Positions 37,712 through 50,405 of a stretch of DNA of 64,000 nt are shown here, one piece after another. The notes under the pieces were generated by a model that saw only the letters and a program-made list of their open reading frames with translations, did not search any database and had not been told where the DNA came from. The DNA comes from Aristolochia californica. Lineage: Eukaryota > Streptophyta > Magnoliopsida > Piperales > Aristolochiaceae. Numbering within the stretch: position 1 is the stretch's first letter; each line of letters starts with the position of its first letter. A program made the translations under genes and the position numbers. Where the stretch lies: positions 23,757,119 to 23,821,118 of the forward strand of contig JARWKL010000008.1 of NCBI GenBank assembly GCA_029961685.1, written 5' to 3'.

Positions 37712-40700
37712 GGGTCCATAGGTCATTTGCATCTTTAACATGTTTGTAGCATACATATCCATATTTCAAACAAGGGTAAATTTAATCTCTCTCTCATAAA
37801 ATTCCAAGCTGTTAGGGTTGAACTAGAGGAATTTCGCAAACTTGGATAACAAAACTTTTGTATTCATTTGTGGTGTGTGAATAAATTTTCTTTACTTACA
37901 TTTTCTTATAGTTTTAAATTTTATCCATGCATAAACTTTAAAATTTCTACTTCGTTGTGATCTATTTGCATTTTTATCAAAATTATTTACGAGAAGAAGA
38001 GAAAGTGAAAATTTAAGTTTTGATTTCAGAAAAATGTATACAAATATAAAGGAAATGCACAAATATAGAGAGAAATAATTCCAAAAAGTGTCTGTAATTT
38101 TTTGGGATTGTAAACTCTTTCTAGTTTTTATATATTGGGTTTCACAATCATCAGGAAGAGGGGGAGGCAAGGGATTTTAAACTGAGTGTTGACTCCCAAT
38201 CCATAAGTCATTCCTTACAAAAATATAGCCTGCTCCGCATGCTAAATCGCTTTAGAATCATCTATGATTGTTGGGTCAACTTTTTGTAATTGAGCAAAAT
38301 AATGGCTTGTTTGACTCAGGTAAATATCCCAACACGCTTACATGAGAATTTAATGAGCATTTGTTATTCTCTTTAAAAGGTTTGGATCCATAAGTCATTC
38401 GCATATTTAACATGTTCCAAGCATGCATATCCATATTTAAAACATGTGAAGATTTAAATCTCTTTCTTATAAAATTCAAAGCTATTAGGGTTGAACTAGT
38501 AAAATTTCTAAAACTTGGATAGCAAAATTTTCGTGTTCATTTGTGGTGTGTTAATAAATTTTCTTTACAAATATTTTTTATTGTTTTAAATTTTTTCCAT
38601 GTATAAACTCTAAAATTTTCACTTCGTTGTTATCTATTTGCCTTTTTACCAAAATTGTTTGTGAAATGAAGGGAAAGTGAAAATTCAAGTTTTGATTTAG
38701 GAAAAAAGTATACACATAAAATGGAAATGTACAAACGTAGAGAGAGATAATTACAAAAATTGTCTGTAATTTTTAGGGATTGTAATCTCTTTCTTGTTTT
38801 ATTATATTTTGTTTCGCAATCGTCGGGAAAAGGGGGAGACGGGGGATTTTTAACTGAGTGTTGACTCCCAATCCATAACTCATTTCTTACAAAAATATAG
38901 CCCTTTTCGCATTATAAATCCCTTTAGAATCATCTATGATTGTTGGGTCAGCTTTTTGTAAATGGGCAAAATAATGGCTTGTTTGACTCGGGTAAATATC
39001 CCACTGCACGCTCACATTAGAATTTAATGATCATTTTTTATTCTGTTTAAAAGTTTTGGATCCATGGGTCATTTGCATCTTTAACATGTTTCAAGAATGC
39101 ATGTCTATATTTAAAGCATGTGTAGATTTAAATCTCTTTCTCATAAAATTCCTAGCTATTAGGTTTGAACTAGTGGAATTTCAAAAACTTGGAAAACAAA
39201 CCTTTTGTGTTCATTTGGGGTGTGTGAATAAATTTTTTTATATAAATTTGTTATTGTTTTATATTTTTTCCATGTATAAACTCTAAAATTTTCACTTCAT
39301 TGTGATCTATTTGTCTTTTTATCAAAATTGTTAACAAGATGAAGGGAAAGTGAAAATTCATGTTTTGATTTAAGAAAAAAGTATACACCTAAAATGGAAA
39401 TGCACAAATGTGGAGAGAGATAATTCCAAAAAGTGTCTGTGATTTTTGGGGATTGTAAACTCTTTCGAGTTTTTATATATTTGGTTTCTCAATCGTCGGG
39501 AAAAGGGGGAGGCTGGGGATTTTTAACTGAGTGTTGACTTCCAATCCATAAGTCATTTCTTAAAAAAATATAGCCCGTTACGCATGATAAATCACTTTGG
39601 AATCATCTATGATTGTTGGGTCAGCTTTTTTTAAATGGGATGAATAATGGCTTGTTTGACTCAAGTAATTACCGCTCCGCACGCTCACATGAAAATTTAT
39701 TGAGCATTTTTTATTCTCTTTAAAAGGTTTGGATCCATAGGTCATTTGCATCTTTAACATGTTTCAAACATGCATATCCATATTTAAAACATGTGTACAT
39801 TTAAATCTCTATCTTATAAAATTCCAAGCTATTAGGTTTGAACTAGTGGACTTTCCCAAACTTGGATAAAAAAACTTTTGAGTTCATTTTTGGTGTGTGA
39901 ATTACTTTTCTTTACTTCCATTTGTTTTTGTTTTAAATTTTTTCCATGCATAAACTTTAAAATTTTTACTTCGTTGTGATCTATTTGCCTTTTTAACAAA
40001 ACTTTTTATGAGATGAAGGGAAAGTGAAAACTTAAGTTTTGATTAAAGGATAAAGTATTCACCTAAAATGGAAATGCAAAAATGTAGAGAGAGATAATTC
40101 CCAAAAGTGTCTGGAATGATTTGGGATTGTAAAATCTTTCTAGTTTTTATATATTGGGTTTCACAATCGTTCAAAAAAGGGGAAGTGGGGGATTTTTAAC
40201 TGAGTGTTGAATCCTAATCCATAAGACATTTCTTACAAAAATATAGCCCTTTACGCATGATAAATCAATGTAGAATCATCTGTGACTGTTGGGTCAACTT
40301 TTTGTACCTGGACAAAATAATGGCTTGTTTGACTCGAGTAAATATCCTACCGTGCAGTCACTTGAGAATTTAATGAGCTTTTGTTATTCTCTTTAAAATG
40401 TTTGGATCCATAGGTCATTTGCATCTTTAGCATCTTTCAAGCATGCATATCCATATTTAAAACATGTGTAGATTTAAATCTCTTTCTTATTAAATTCCAA
40501 GCTATTAGGTTGAACTTGTGGAATTTCCCAAACTTGAATAACAAAATTTTCGTGTTCATTTGTGGTGTGTGAATAAGTTTTCTTTACTTACATTTGTTAT
40601 TGTTTTAATTTTTTTCCATGCATAAACTCTAAAATTTTCACTTCGTTGTCATCGATTTTTCTTTTTATCAAAATTGTGTACAAAATGAAGGGAAAGTGAA

Positions 40701-41077
40701 AACTCAAGTTTTGATTTAAAAAATAAGTATACACCTAAAATGGAAATGCACAAATGTAGAAAGAGATAATTCCAAAAAGTGTCTGTAATTTTTAGGGATT
40801 GTAAACTCTTTCTACTTTTTATTTATTGGATTTCGTAATCATTGGGAAAAGGGAAGGCAGGGGATTTTTAACTGAGTGTTGACTACAAATCCATAAGTCA
40901 TTTCATACAAAAATATACCCCGTTACACATGATAAATCACTTTACATTCATCTATGATTTTTGGGTAAGCTTTTTTGTCAAAGCTCAAAATAATGGCATG
41001 TTTGACTCATGTAAATATCCCACCGCATGCTCACATGAGAATTTAATGAGCATTTGTTATTCTCTTTAAATGGTTTA
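37712..41077 (+). repeat. Hexamer-derived block 1 (five units p1 p2 p4 p5 p6, p3 missing)
   Basis: Landmarks are 37712, 38384, 39058, 39731 and 40404. Type markers: p1 has AAATTTTATCCATGCATAA and GATTTCAGAAAAA; p2 has GTTATCTATTTGCC, TTTTTACCAAAATTG and TTTTATTATATT; p4 has CAAGAATGCATGTC and TTGGAAAACAAACC; p5 has GTGGACTTTCC and TTCCATTTGTTTTTG; p6 ends in the next boundary region with p6 units marked by GCTTTTTTGTCAAAG, while the p5 to p6 boundary has TTTTGTACCTGGACAAAAT. Compared with the complete copy at 59104-63141, the p3 unit is absent and the flanking units are intact. Confidence 0.8.
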
Positions 41078-44000
41078 TATCCACAGGTCATTTGCATCTT
41101 TAACATGTTTCAAGCATGCATATCCATATTTAAAACATGTGTAGATTTAATCTCTTTCTCATAAAATTCCAAGATATTAGGGTTGAACTAGTGGAATTTT
41201 GCAAACTTGGATAAGAAAACTTTTGTGTTGATGTGTGGTGTGAATAAATTTTATTTACTTAGATTTTTTGTTATAGTTTTAAATTTTATCCATGCATAAT
41301 TCTAAAATTTTCACTTCGTTGTGATCAATTTACCTTTTTATCAAAATTGTTTACTAGAAGAAGGGAAAGTGAAAATTCAATTTTTGATTTTAGAAAAACG
41401 TATACACCTAAAATGGAAATGCACGAATGTAGAGAGAGATAATTCAAAAAAGTGTCTGTAATTTTTTTGGATTGTAAACTCTTTCTAGTTTTTATATATT
41501 GGGTTTCACAATCGTGAGGAAAAGCGGGAGGTGGGGGATTTTTAACTAAGTGTTGACTCCCAATCCACAAGTCATTTCTTTAAAAAATATAGCCCATTAC
41601 GCATGCTCAATCGCTTTAGAATCATCTATGATTGTTGGGTCAACTTTTTGTAAATGAGAAAAATAATGGCTTCTTTCACTCGGGTAAATATCCCACCGCA
41701 CGCTTACATGAGAATTTGATGATCATTTTTTATTCTCTTTAAAATGTTTGGATCCATAGGTCATTTGCATCTTTAACCAGTTTTAAGCAAGCATATCCAT
41801 ATTTAAAACATGTGTACATTTAAATGTCTTTCTTATAAAATTCCAAGCTACTAGGGTTTAACTAGTGAACTTTCCCAAACTTGGATAACAAAACTTTTGT
41901 GTTCATTTGTAGTGTGTGAGTAAATTTTCTTTACTTACATTTGTTATTGTTTTAAATTTTTTCCATGCATAAACTCTAAAATTTTCAATTCGTTGTGATC
42001 TATTTGCCTTTTTATCAAAATTGTTTAGGAGATGGAAGGGAAAGTGAAAATTCAAGTTTTGATTTAAGAAAAAGTATACACCTAAAACGGAAATGCACAA
42101 ATGTAGAGAGATTAATTCCAAAAAGTGTCTGTAATTTTTTGGGATTGTAAACTCTTTCTAGTTTTTATATATTGGGTTTTGCAATCGTCGGGAAAAGGGG
42201 GAGGTGGGGCATTTTTAACTGAGTGTTGACTCCCAATCCATAAGTTATTTCTGACAAAAATATAGCCCGTTACGCATGATTAATCACTTTACAATCATAA
42301 TTGATTGTAGGGTCAGCTTTTTGTCAAAGGGAAAAATAATGGCTTGTTTGACTCGGGTAAATATACCACCGTATGCTCACATGAGAATTTCCTGAGCATT
42401 TTTTATTCTCTTTAAAAGGTTTGGAATCATAGGTCATTTGCATCTTTAACATGTTTCAAGAATGCATGTCCATATTTAAAACATGTGTAGATTTAAATCT
42501 CTTTCTCCTAAAATTCCAAGCTATTAGGGTTGAACTAGTGGAATTGCAAAACGTGGATAACAAAAATTTTGTATTCATTTGTGGTGTGTGAATAAATTTT
42601 CTTTACTTAAATTTGTTATTGTTTTAAATTTTTTCCTTGCATAAACACTAAAATTTTCACTTTGTTGTGATCTATTTGTCTTTTTATCAAAATTGTTGAC
42701 GAGATGAAGGGAAAGTGAAAATTCATATTTTGATTTAAGAAAAAAGTATACACCTAAAATGGAAGTGCACAAATGTGGAGAGAGATAATTCCAAAATATG
42801 TCTGTAATTTTTGGGATTCTAAACTCTTTCTAGTTTTTCTACATTGGGTTTCACAATTGTCGAGAAAAGGTGGAGGCAGGGGATTTTTAACTGAGTGTTG
42901 ACTTCCAATCCAAAAGTTATTTCTTAAAAAAATATAGCCCATTACGCATAATAAATCCCTTTGGTATCATCTATGATTGTTGGGTCAGCTTTTTAAACGG
43001 GCAAAATAATGGCTTGTTTGACTCGGGTAAATATGCCTCCGCACGCTCACATGAGAATTTAATGAGCATTTGTTATTCTCTTTAAAAGGTTTGGATCCAT
43101 AGGTCATTTGCATCTTTAACATGTTTGAAGCATGCATATCCATATCTAAAACTTGTGTAGATTTAAATCTCTTTCTTATAAAGCTCCAAGCTATTAGGTT
43201 TGGACTTGTGGACTTTCCAAAACTTGGATAACAATACTTTTGTGTTCATTTGTTGTGTGTGAATTAATTTTCTTTTCTTCCATTTCTCTTTGTAATAAAT
43301 TTTTTCCATGCATAAACTCTAAAATTTTCACTTCATTGTGATCTATTTGCCTTTTTATCAGAATTGTTTACGAGATGAAGGGAAAGTGAAAACTCAAGTT
43401 TTGATTAAAGAAAATAGTATACACCTAAAATGGAAATGCAAAAATGTAGAGAATGATAATTCCAAAAAGTGTCTATAATTTTTTGGGATTGTATTTTTTA
43501 TATATTAGGTTTCGCAAACGTCGGGAAAAGGGGGAAGTGGGGGATTTTTAACTGAGTGTTGAATCCCAATCCATAAGTCATTTCTTAAAAAAATATAGCT
43601 TGTCACGCTTGATAAATCAATTTAGAATCATTTAAGATTTTGGGTCAACTTTTTGTACCTGGACAAAATAATAGCTTGTTTGACTCGGGTAAATATCCCA
43701 CCGCACAGTCACTTGGGAATTTAATGAGCTTTTGTATTCTCTTTAAAATGTTTGGATCCATAGGTCATTTGCTTCTTTAACATTTTTCAAGCATGCATAT
43801 CCATGTTTAAAATATCAGTAGATTTAAATCACCTTCTTATAAATTTCCCAGCTCTTAGGGTTGAACTAGTAGAATTTTCCAAACTTGGATTAAAAATCAT
43901 TTGTAATCATTTGTGGTGTTTGAATAAATTTTCTTTACTGACATTTGTTGTTGTTTTAAATTTTTCCATGAATAAACTCTAAAATTTTCACTTCGTTGTG

Positions 44001-44427
44001 ATCTATTTGCCTTTTTATCAAAATTGTTTACGAGATGAAGGGAAAGTTAAAACTCAAGTTTTGATTTAAGAAAAAAATATACATCTAAAATGGAAATGCA
44101 CAAATGTAGAGAGAGATAATTTCAAAAAGTGTCTATAATTTTTAGGGATTAAAAACTTTTTCTAGTTTTTATATATTGGGTTTCACGAATGTCAGGAAAA
44201 GGGGGAAGTGCGGGATTTTTAACTGAGTGTTGTATCCCAATCCCTAAGTAATTTCTTACAAAAATATAGCCCGTTCTGCATGATAAATCACTTTACAATC
44301 ATCTATGGGTGTTGGGTCAGCATTTTGTAAATGGGGAAAATAATAGCTTGTTTGACTCATGTAAATATCCCACAGCACGCTCACTTGAAAATTTAATAAG
44401 CATTTCTTATTCTCTTTAAAAGGTTTG
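41078..44427 (+). repeat. Hexamer-derived block 2 (five units p1 p3 p4 p5 p6, p2 missing)
   Basis: Landmarks are 41078, 41750, 42424, 43093 and 43754. The unit at 41078 has p1 states (TATAGTTTTAAATTTTATCC, GATTTTAGAAAAACG). The unit at 41750 is p3 (TTTTCAATTCGTTGTG, AGAGAGATTAATTCC, TTTTTGTCAAAGGG, GAGAATTTCCTGAGC). 42424, 43093 and 43754 match 39058, 39731 and 40404 at offsets 3350-3366 bp. Thus block 2 lacks the type that block 1 keeps, and keeps the type that block 1 lacks. The unit from 43093 is about 661 bp, with a 12-bp loss near 43491. Confidence 0.8.
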
Positions 44428-45553
44428 GATCCATAGGTCATTTGCATCTTTAACATCTTTCAAGCATGCATATCCATATTTAAAACATGTGTAGATTTAA
44501 ATCTCTTTCTTATTAAATTCCAAGTTATTAGGGTTGAACTAGTGGAATTTCCCAAACTTGGATAACAAAATTTTTGTCTTCAATTATGGTGTGTGAATAA
44601 ATTTTTTCCATGCATAAACTCTAAATTTTTCACTTCGTTGTGAGCTCTTTGCCTTTTTATCAAAATTGTTTACGAGATGAAGGGAAAGTGAAAACTCAAG
44701 TTTTGATTTAAGAAAAAAGTATACATCTAAAATGGAAATGCACAAATATAGAGAGTGATAATTCAAAAAACTGTCAGTAATTTTTACGGATTGTAAACTC
44801 TTTCTAGTTTTTATATATTGGGTTGCACAATCGTCGGAAAAAGGGGGAGGCGAGGGATTTTTAACTGAGTGTTGATTCCAAGTCCAAAAGTCATTTGCAT
44901 CTTTAACATGTTTCAAGCATGTATATCCATATTTAAAACATGTGTAGATTTAAATCTCTTTCTTATTAAATTCCAAGCTATTAGGGTTGAACTAGTGGAA
45001 TTTCCCAATTTTGCATAACAAAATTTTTGTGTTCATTTATGGTGTGTGAATAAATTTTCTTTATTTACATTTGTTATTGGTTTAAATTTTTTCCATGCAT
45101 AAAGTCTAAAATTTTCACTTCGTTGTGATCTATTTGCCTTTTTATCAAAATTTTTTACGAGATGAAGGAAAAGTGAAAACTCAAGTTTTGATTTAAGAAA
45201 AAAGTATACATCTAAAATGGAAATGCAAAAATATAGAGAGAGATAATTCAAAAAACTGTCAGTAATTTTTAGGGATTGTAAACTCTTTCTAGTTTTTATA
45301 TATTGGGTTGCACAATCGTCGGGAAAAGGGGGAGGCGAGGGATTTTTAACTGAGTGTTGACTCCAAGTCAATAAGTCATTTCTTAAAAAAATATAGCCCG
45401 TTACGCATGATAAATCACTTTATAATCATATATGATTATTGGGTAAACTTTTTGTAAATGAGTAAAATAATGGCTTGTTTGACTCGGGTAAATATCCCAC
45501 CGCACGATCACTTGACAATTTAATGAGCCTTTTATATTCTCTCAAAAAGGTTT
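44428..45553 (+). repeat. Recent ~453 bp partial-unit tandem duplication
   Basis: The unit from 44428 runs only to GTCCAAAAGTCATTTGCATC. The sequence CCATAAGTCATTT, from about 190 bp before a unit end, has recombined with CCATAGGTCATTT at the unit start, through the shared AGTCATTT or GTCATTT. The segment 44438-44890 is followed by its near copy from 44891. They share rare states: TTGCACAATCGTCGG, AAAAAACTGTCAGTAATTT, GGCGAGGGATTTTT, CTTATTAAATTCC and TTGA(T/C)TCCAAGTC. The first copy also lacks about 45 bp near 44605, between A/T runs. Confidence 0.85.
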
Positions 45554-47742
45554 GTATCATAGGTCATTTGCATCTTTAAGAAGTTTAAAGCATGCATATC
45601 CGTATTTAAAACAGGGGTAGATTTAAATCTCTTTCTAATAATATTCCAAGCTGTTAGGGTTGAACTAGTGGAATTTCCCAAACTTGGATAACAAAACTTT
45701 TGTGTTCATTTATGGTGTGTGAATAAATTTTGTTCTGTTACTTTTGTTATTGTTTTAAATTTTTTCCATGCATAAACTCTAAAATTTTCACTTTGTTGTG
45801 ATCTATTCTCCTTTTTATCAAAATTGTTTACGAGATGAAGGTAAAGTGAAAACTCAAGTTTTGATTTAAGAAAAAAGTATACACCTAAAATGGAAATGCA
45901 CAAATATAAAGAGAGATAATTCCAAAAAGTGTCTTTAATTTTTTGGGATTGTAAAATTTTTCTTTTTTTTTATATATTGGGTTTCTCAATCGTCGGAAAA
46001 AGGGGAAGGAGGCGGGGGATTTTTAACTGAGCATTGACTCCCAATCCATAAGTCATTTCTTACAAAAAATTAGCCCATTATGCATGATAAATCACCTTAG
46101 AATCATCTATGATTGTTAGGTCAACTTTTTGTAAATGGACAAAATAATGGCTTGTTTGACTCGGGTAAATATCCCAACGTCACGTTCACTTGATAATTTA
46201 ATGTGCATTTTTTATTCTGTTTAAAAGGTTTGGATCCACAGGTCATTTACATCTTTAACTTGTTTCAAGCATGCATATCCATATTTAGAACATTTTTAGA
46301 TTTAAATATCTTTCTTATAAATTTTTTAGCTATTAGGGTTGAACTCCTGGAATTACCCAAACTTGGATAACAAAAATTTTATGTTCATTTGTAGTGTTTG
46401 AATAACGTTTGGATCCATAGGTCATTTGCATTTTTAACACGTTTCAAGCATGCATATCCATATTTAACACATGTGCATATTTAAATCTCTTTCTTATAAA
46501 ATTCCAAGCTATTTAGGTTGAACTAGAGGAATTTTTAAAACTTGGACAACAAAACTTTTGTGTTTAATTGTGGTGTGTGAATGAATTTTCTTTCCTTACA
46601 ATTGTTATTGTTTTAAATTTTTTTCCATACATAAAATCTTAAAATTTCACTTCGTTGTGATCTATTTGCTTTTTTCTCAAAATTGTTTACTAGATGAAGG
46701 GAAAGTGAAAACTCCAGTTTGATTTATGAAAAAAGTATAAATTTAAAATGGAAATGGACAAATGTTGAGAGAGATAATTCCAAAAAGTGTTTGTAATTGT
46801 TAAGGATTGTAAACTCTTTCTTGTTTTTATATATTGGGTTTCTCAATCGTCGGGATTTTTAATTGAGTGTTGACTCCCAATCGATAAGTAATTTCTTACA
46901 AAAATATAACCCGTTACGCATGATAAATCACTTTAGAATCATCTATGATTGTTGGGTCAGCATTTTGTAAATGGGGAAAATAATGGCTTGTTTGACTCTA
47001 GTAAATATCCTACCGCACGCTCACTTGAGAATTTAATAAGCATTTATTATTCTCTTTAAAAGGTTTGAATCCATAGGTCATTTGCATCGTTAAGATGTTT
47101 CAAGCATGCATATCCATATTTAAAACATGTGTAGATTTAAATCTCTTTCTTATTAAACTCCAAGCTATTAGGGTTGAACTAGTGGTATTTCCCAAACTTG
47201 GATAACAAAAATTTTGTGTTCATTTGTGGAGTGTGAATAAGTTTTCTTTACTTTCATATTTTATTGTTTTAAACATTTTCCATGCATAAACTCTAAAATT
47301 TTCACTTCTTTGTGATCTATTTGCCTTTTTATCAAAATTGTTTATGAGATGAAGGGAAAGTGAAAACTCAAGTTTTGATTCAGGAAAAAATTATACATCT
47401 AAAATTGAAATGCACAAATGTAGAGATAGATAATTCCTAAAAGTGCCAGTAATTTTTAGAGATTAAAAACTCTTTCTAGTTTTTATATATTAGGTTTCGC
47501 GATCGTCAGGAAAAGGGGGAAGTGCAGGGATTTTTAACTGAGTGTTGACTCCCAATCCATAAGTCATTTCTTACAAAAATATAGCCCGTTACGCATGATC
47601 AATCACTTTACAATCATCTATGATTGTTAGGTCAGTTTTTTTTAAATGGGCAAAATAATGGCTTCTTGAACTTGGGTAAATATCCCACCGCACACTCACT
47701 TGACAATTTAATGTGCATTTTTTCATTCTCTTTAAATGGTTT
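45554..47742 (+). repeat. Tetramer D-A-B-C, copy 1, with A truncated
   Basis: Units: D from 45554 (AAATATAAAGAGAG, TTTTTTGGG), A from 46232 (AAATTTTTTAGCTATTAGG, GTAGTGTTTGAATAA), B from 46411 (GTGTTTAATTGTGG, GAATGAATTTTC, ACAATTGTTATTG), C from 47068 (CATTTGTGGAGTGTGAATAAG, preceded by CATTTTGTAAATGGGG). Unit A is cut to 179 bp: AATAA at about 46405 is joined to CGTTTGGATCC, a loss of about 495 bp. Unit B lacks the G-rich tract. The same order occurs intact at 50406 and 53023. Confidence 0.8.
46850..46862 (+). other. Clean loss of the G-rich tract in one unit
   Basis: CAATCGTCGGGATTTTTAA lacks the usual AAAAGGGGGAGGCGGGG between CGGG and ATTTTT. The ends share GGG, so slippage or microhomology deletion explains it. 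The homologous B-region tract in the other two tetramers is instead expanded one unit earlier. Confidence 0.8.
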
Positions 47743-50405
47743 GGATCCATAGGTCATTTGCATCTTTAACTTGTTTCAAGCATGCATATCCGTATTTAAA
47801 ACATGTGTAGATTTAAATCTCTTTTATAATATTATTCGAAGCATTAAGGGTTGAACTAGTGGAATTTCCCAAACTTGGGTAACAAAACATTTGTGCTCAT
47901 TTATCATGTGTGAAAGAAATTTCTTTAATTACATTTTTTATTGTTTTAAATTTTTTCCATGCATAATCTCTAAAATTTTCACATCGCTGTGATCTATATG
48001 CCTTTTTATCAAAAATTTTTACGAGATGAAGGGAAAGTGAAAACTCAAGTTTTGATTCAAGAAAAAAGTAGACATCTAAAATGGAAATGCACAAATATAG
48101 AGAGAGATAATTCAAAAATTGTCTATAATTTTTAGGGATTGTAAACTCTTTCTAGTTTTTATATATTGGGTATTTCAATCGTCAAGAAAAGGGGGAGGCG
48201 GGCGAATTTTACTGAGTCATTTCTTACAAAAATATAACCCGTCACGCATGATAAATCACTTCACAATCATATCTGATTGTTGGGTCAGCTTTTTTTAAAT
48301 GGGCAATATAATGGTTTGTTTGACACAGATAAATATCCCACTACACGATCACTTAAGATTTTAATGTGCATTTTTTATTCTCTTTAAAAGGTTTGGATCC
48401 ATAGGTCATTTGCATTTTTAACATGTTTTGAGCATGCATATCCATATTTAAAACATGTGTAGATTTTAATATCTTTCTTATAATTCCAAGCTATTAGGGT
48501 TGAACTAGTGGACTTTCCCAAACTTGGATAAGAAAACTTTTGTGTTCATTTGAGGTGTGGGAATAATTTTTCTTTACTTACATTTGTTATTGTTTTAAAA
48601 TTTTTCCATGCATAAACTCTAAAATTTTCACTTCGTAGTGATCTATTTACCTTTTTATCAAAATTGTTTACGAGATGAAGGGAAAGTGAAAACTCAAATT
48701 TTGATTTAAAAAAAAAAGTATACACTTAAAATGGAACTGCACAAATGTAGAGAGAGATAATTTCAAATTTTGTCTATAAATTTTTGGCATTGAAAACTCT
48801 TTCTACATTTTATATATTGGGTTTTGCAATCGTCAGGAAAAGTAGGAGGCGGGGGATTTTTTACTAAGAGTTGACTCCCAATCCATATGTCATTTCTTAA
48901 AAAAAATATAGGTCGTTATGCATGATAAACCACCTTATAATCATCTATAATTGTTGGGTCAACTTTCTGTAAATGGGCAAAATAATGGCTTGTTTGACTT
49001 GGGTAAATATCCCACTGCACGCTCACTTGACAATTTAATGAGTATTTTTTATTCTCTCTGAAAGGTTTGGATCCATAGGTCATTTCCATCTTTAACATGT
49101 TTCAAGCATGCATATCCTTATTTAAGACATGTGTAGATTTAAATCTCATGCTAATAATATTCCAAGCAATTAGGGTTCAACTAGTAGAATTTTCCAAACT
49201 TGGATAACAAAATTTTTTTGTTCATTTATGGTGTGTGGAGAAATTTTCTTTATTTACATTTGTTATTGTTTATAATTTTTTCCATGCATAAACTCTAAAA
49301 TTTTGACTTCGTTGTGATCTATTTGCCCTTTTATCAAAATAGTTTACGATATGAACGGAAAGTGAAAACTCAAGTTTTGATTAAAGAAAAACGTAGACAT
49401 CTAAAATGGAAATGTAGAGAGAGATAATCAAAAAAGTGTCTGTAATTTTTAGGGATTGTTAACTCTATCTAGGTTATATATAATGGGTTTCGCAATCGTC
49501 AGGAAAAGGGGGATGCGGGGGATTTTTAATTGAGGGTTCACTCCCAATCTATAAGGCATTTCTTACAAAAATATAGCCTGTTATGCATGATAAATCACTT
49601 TACAATCATCTATGATTGTTGGGTCAGCTTTTTGTAAATGGGCAAAATAATAGCTTGTTTGACTCGGGTAAATATCCCACTATACTCACTTGAGAATTTA
49701 ATGAGCATTTGTTATTCTCTATAAAAGGTTTGGATTCATAGGTAATTTCCATCTTTAACATGTTTCAAGCATGCATATCCATATTTAAAACATGTGTATA
49801 TTTAAATCTCTTTCTTATAAAATTCCAAGCTATTAGGGTTAAACTAGTGCACTTTCCCAAACTTTGATAACAAAACTTTTGTGTTCATTTGTGGTGTGTG
49901 AATAATTTTTCTTTACTTACATTTTTTTTTGTTTTAAATGTTTTCCATGCATAAACTCTAAAATTTTCACTTCGTTGTGATCTATTTGCCTTTTTATCAA
50001 AATTGTTTACGAGATGAAGGGAAAGTGAAAACTCAAGTTTTGATTTAAGAAAAAAGTATACTTCTAAAATGGAAATGCACAAATGTAGAGAGGAATAATT
50101 CAAAAAACTGTTAGTAATTTTTAGGGATTGTAAACTCTTTCTAGTTTTTATATATTTGGTTTCACAATCATCGGGAAATGGGGGAGGCGGGAGATTTTTA
50201 ACTGAGTGTTGACTCACAGTCCATAAGTGATTTCTTACAGAAATATAGCCCATTACTCATGATAAATCACATTACAATCATATATGATTATTGGGTCATC
50301 TTTTTGTAAATGAGTAAAATAATGGCTTGTTTTACTCGGGTTAATATCCCACCGCATGCTCACTTGACAATTTAATGTGCATTTTTTATTCTCTCTTAAA
50401 GGTTT
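47743..50405 (+). repeat. Four units of alternating TATCCGTATTT and GGACTTTCC types
   Basis: Landmarks are 47743, 48395, 49069 and 49732. 47743 and 49069 carry TGACAATTTAATG and related subtype states; 48395 and 49732 carry GGACTTTCCC or GCACTTTCCC with GAATAATTTTTC. This dimer order resembles parts of 28-34 kb. The unit from 47743 is 652 bp because about 20 bp (TGTTGACTCCCAATCCATAA) is missing near 48216 between two AGT copies. Confidence 0.7.
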
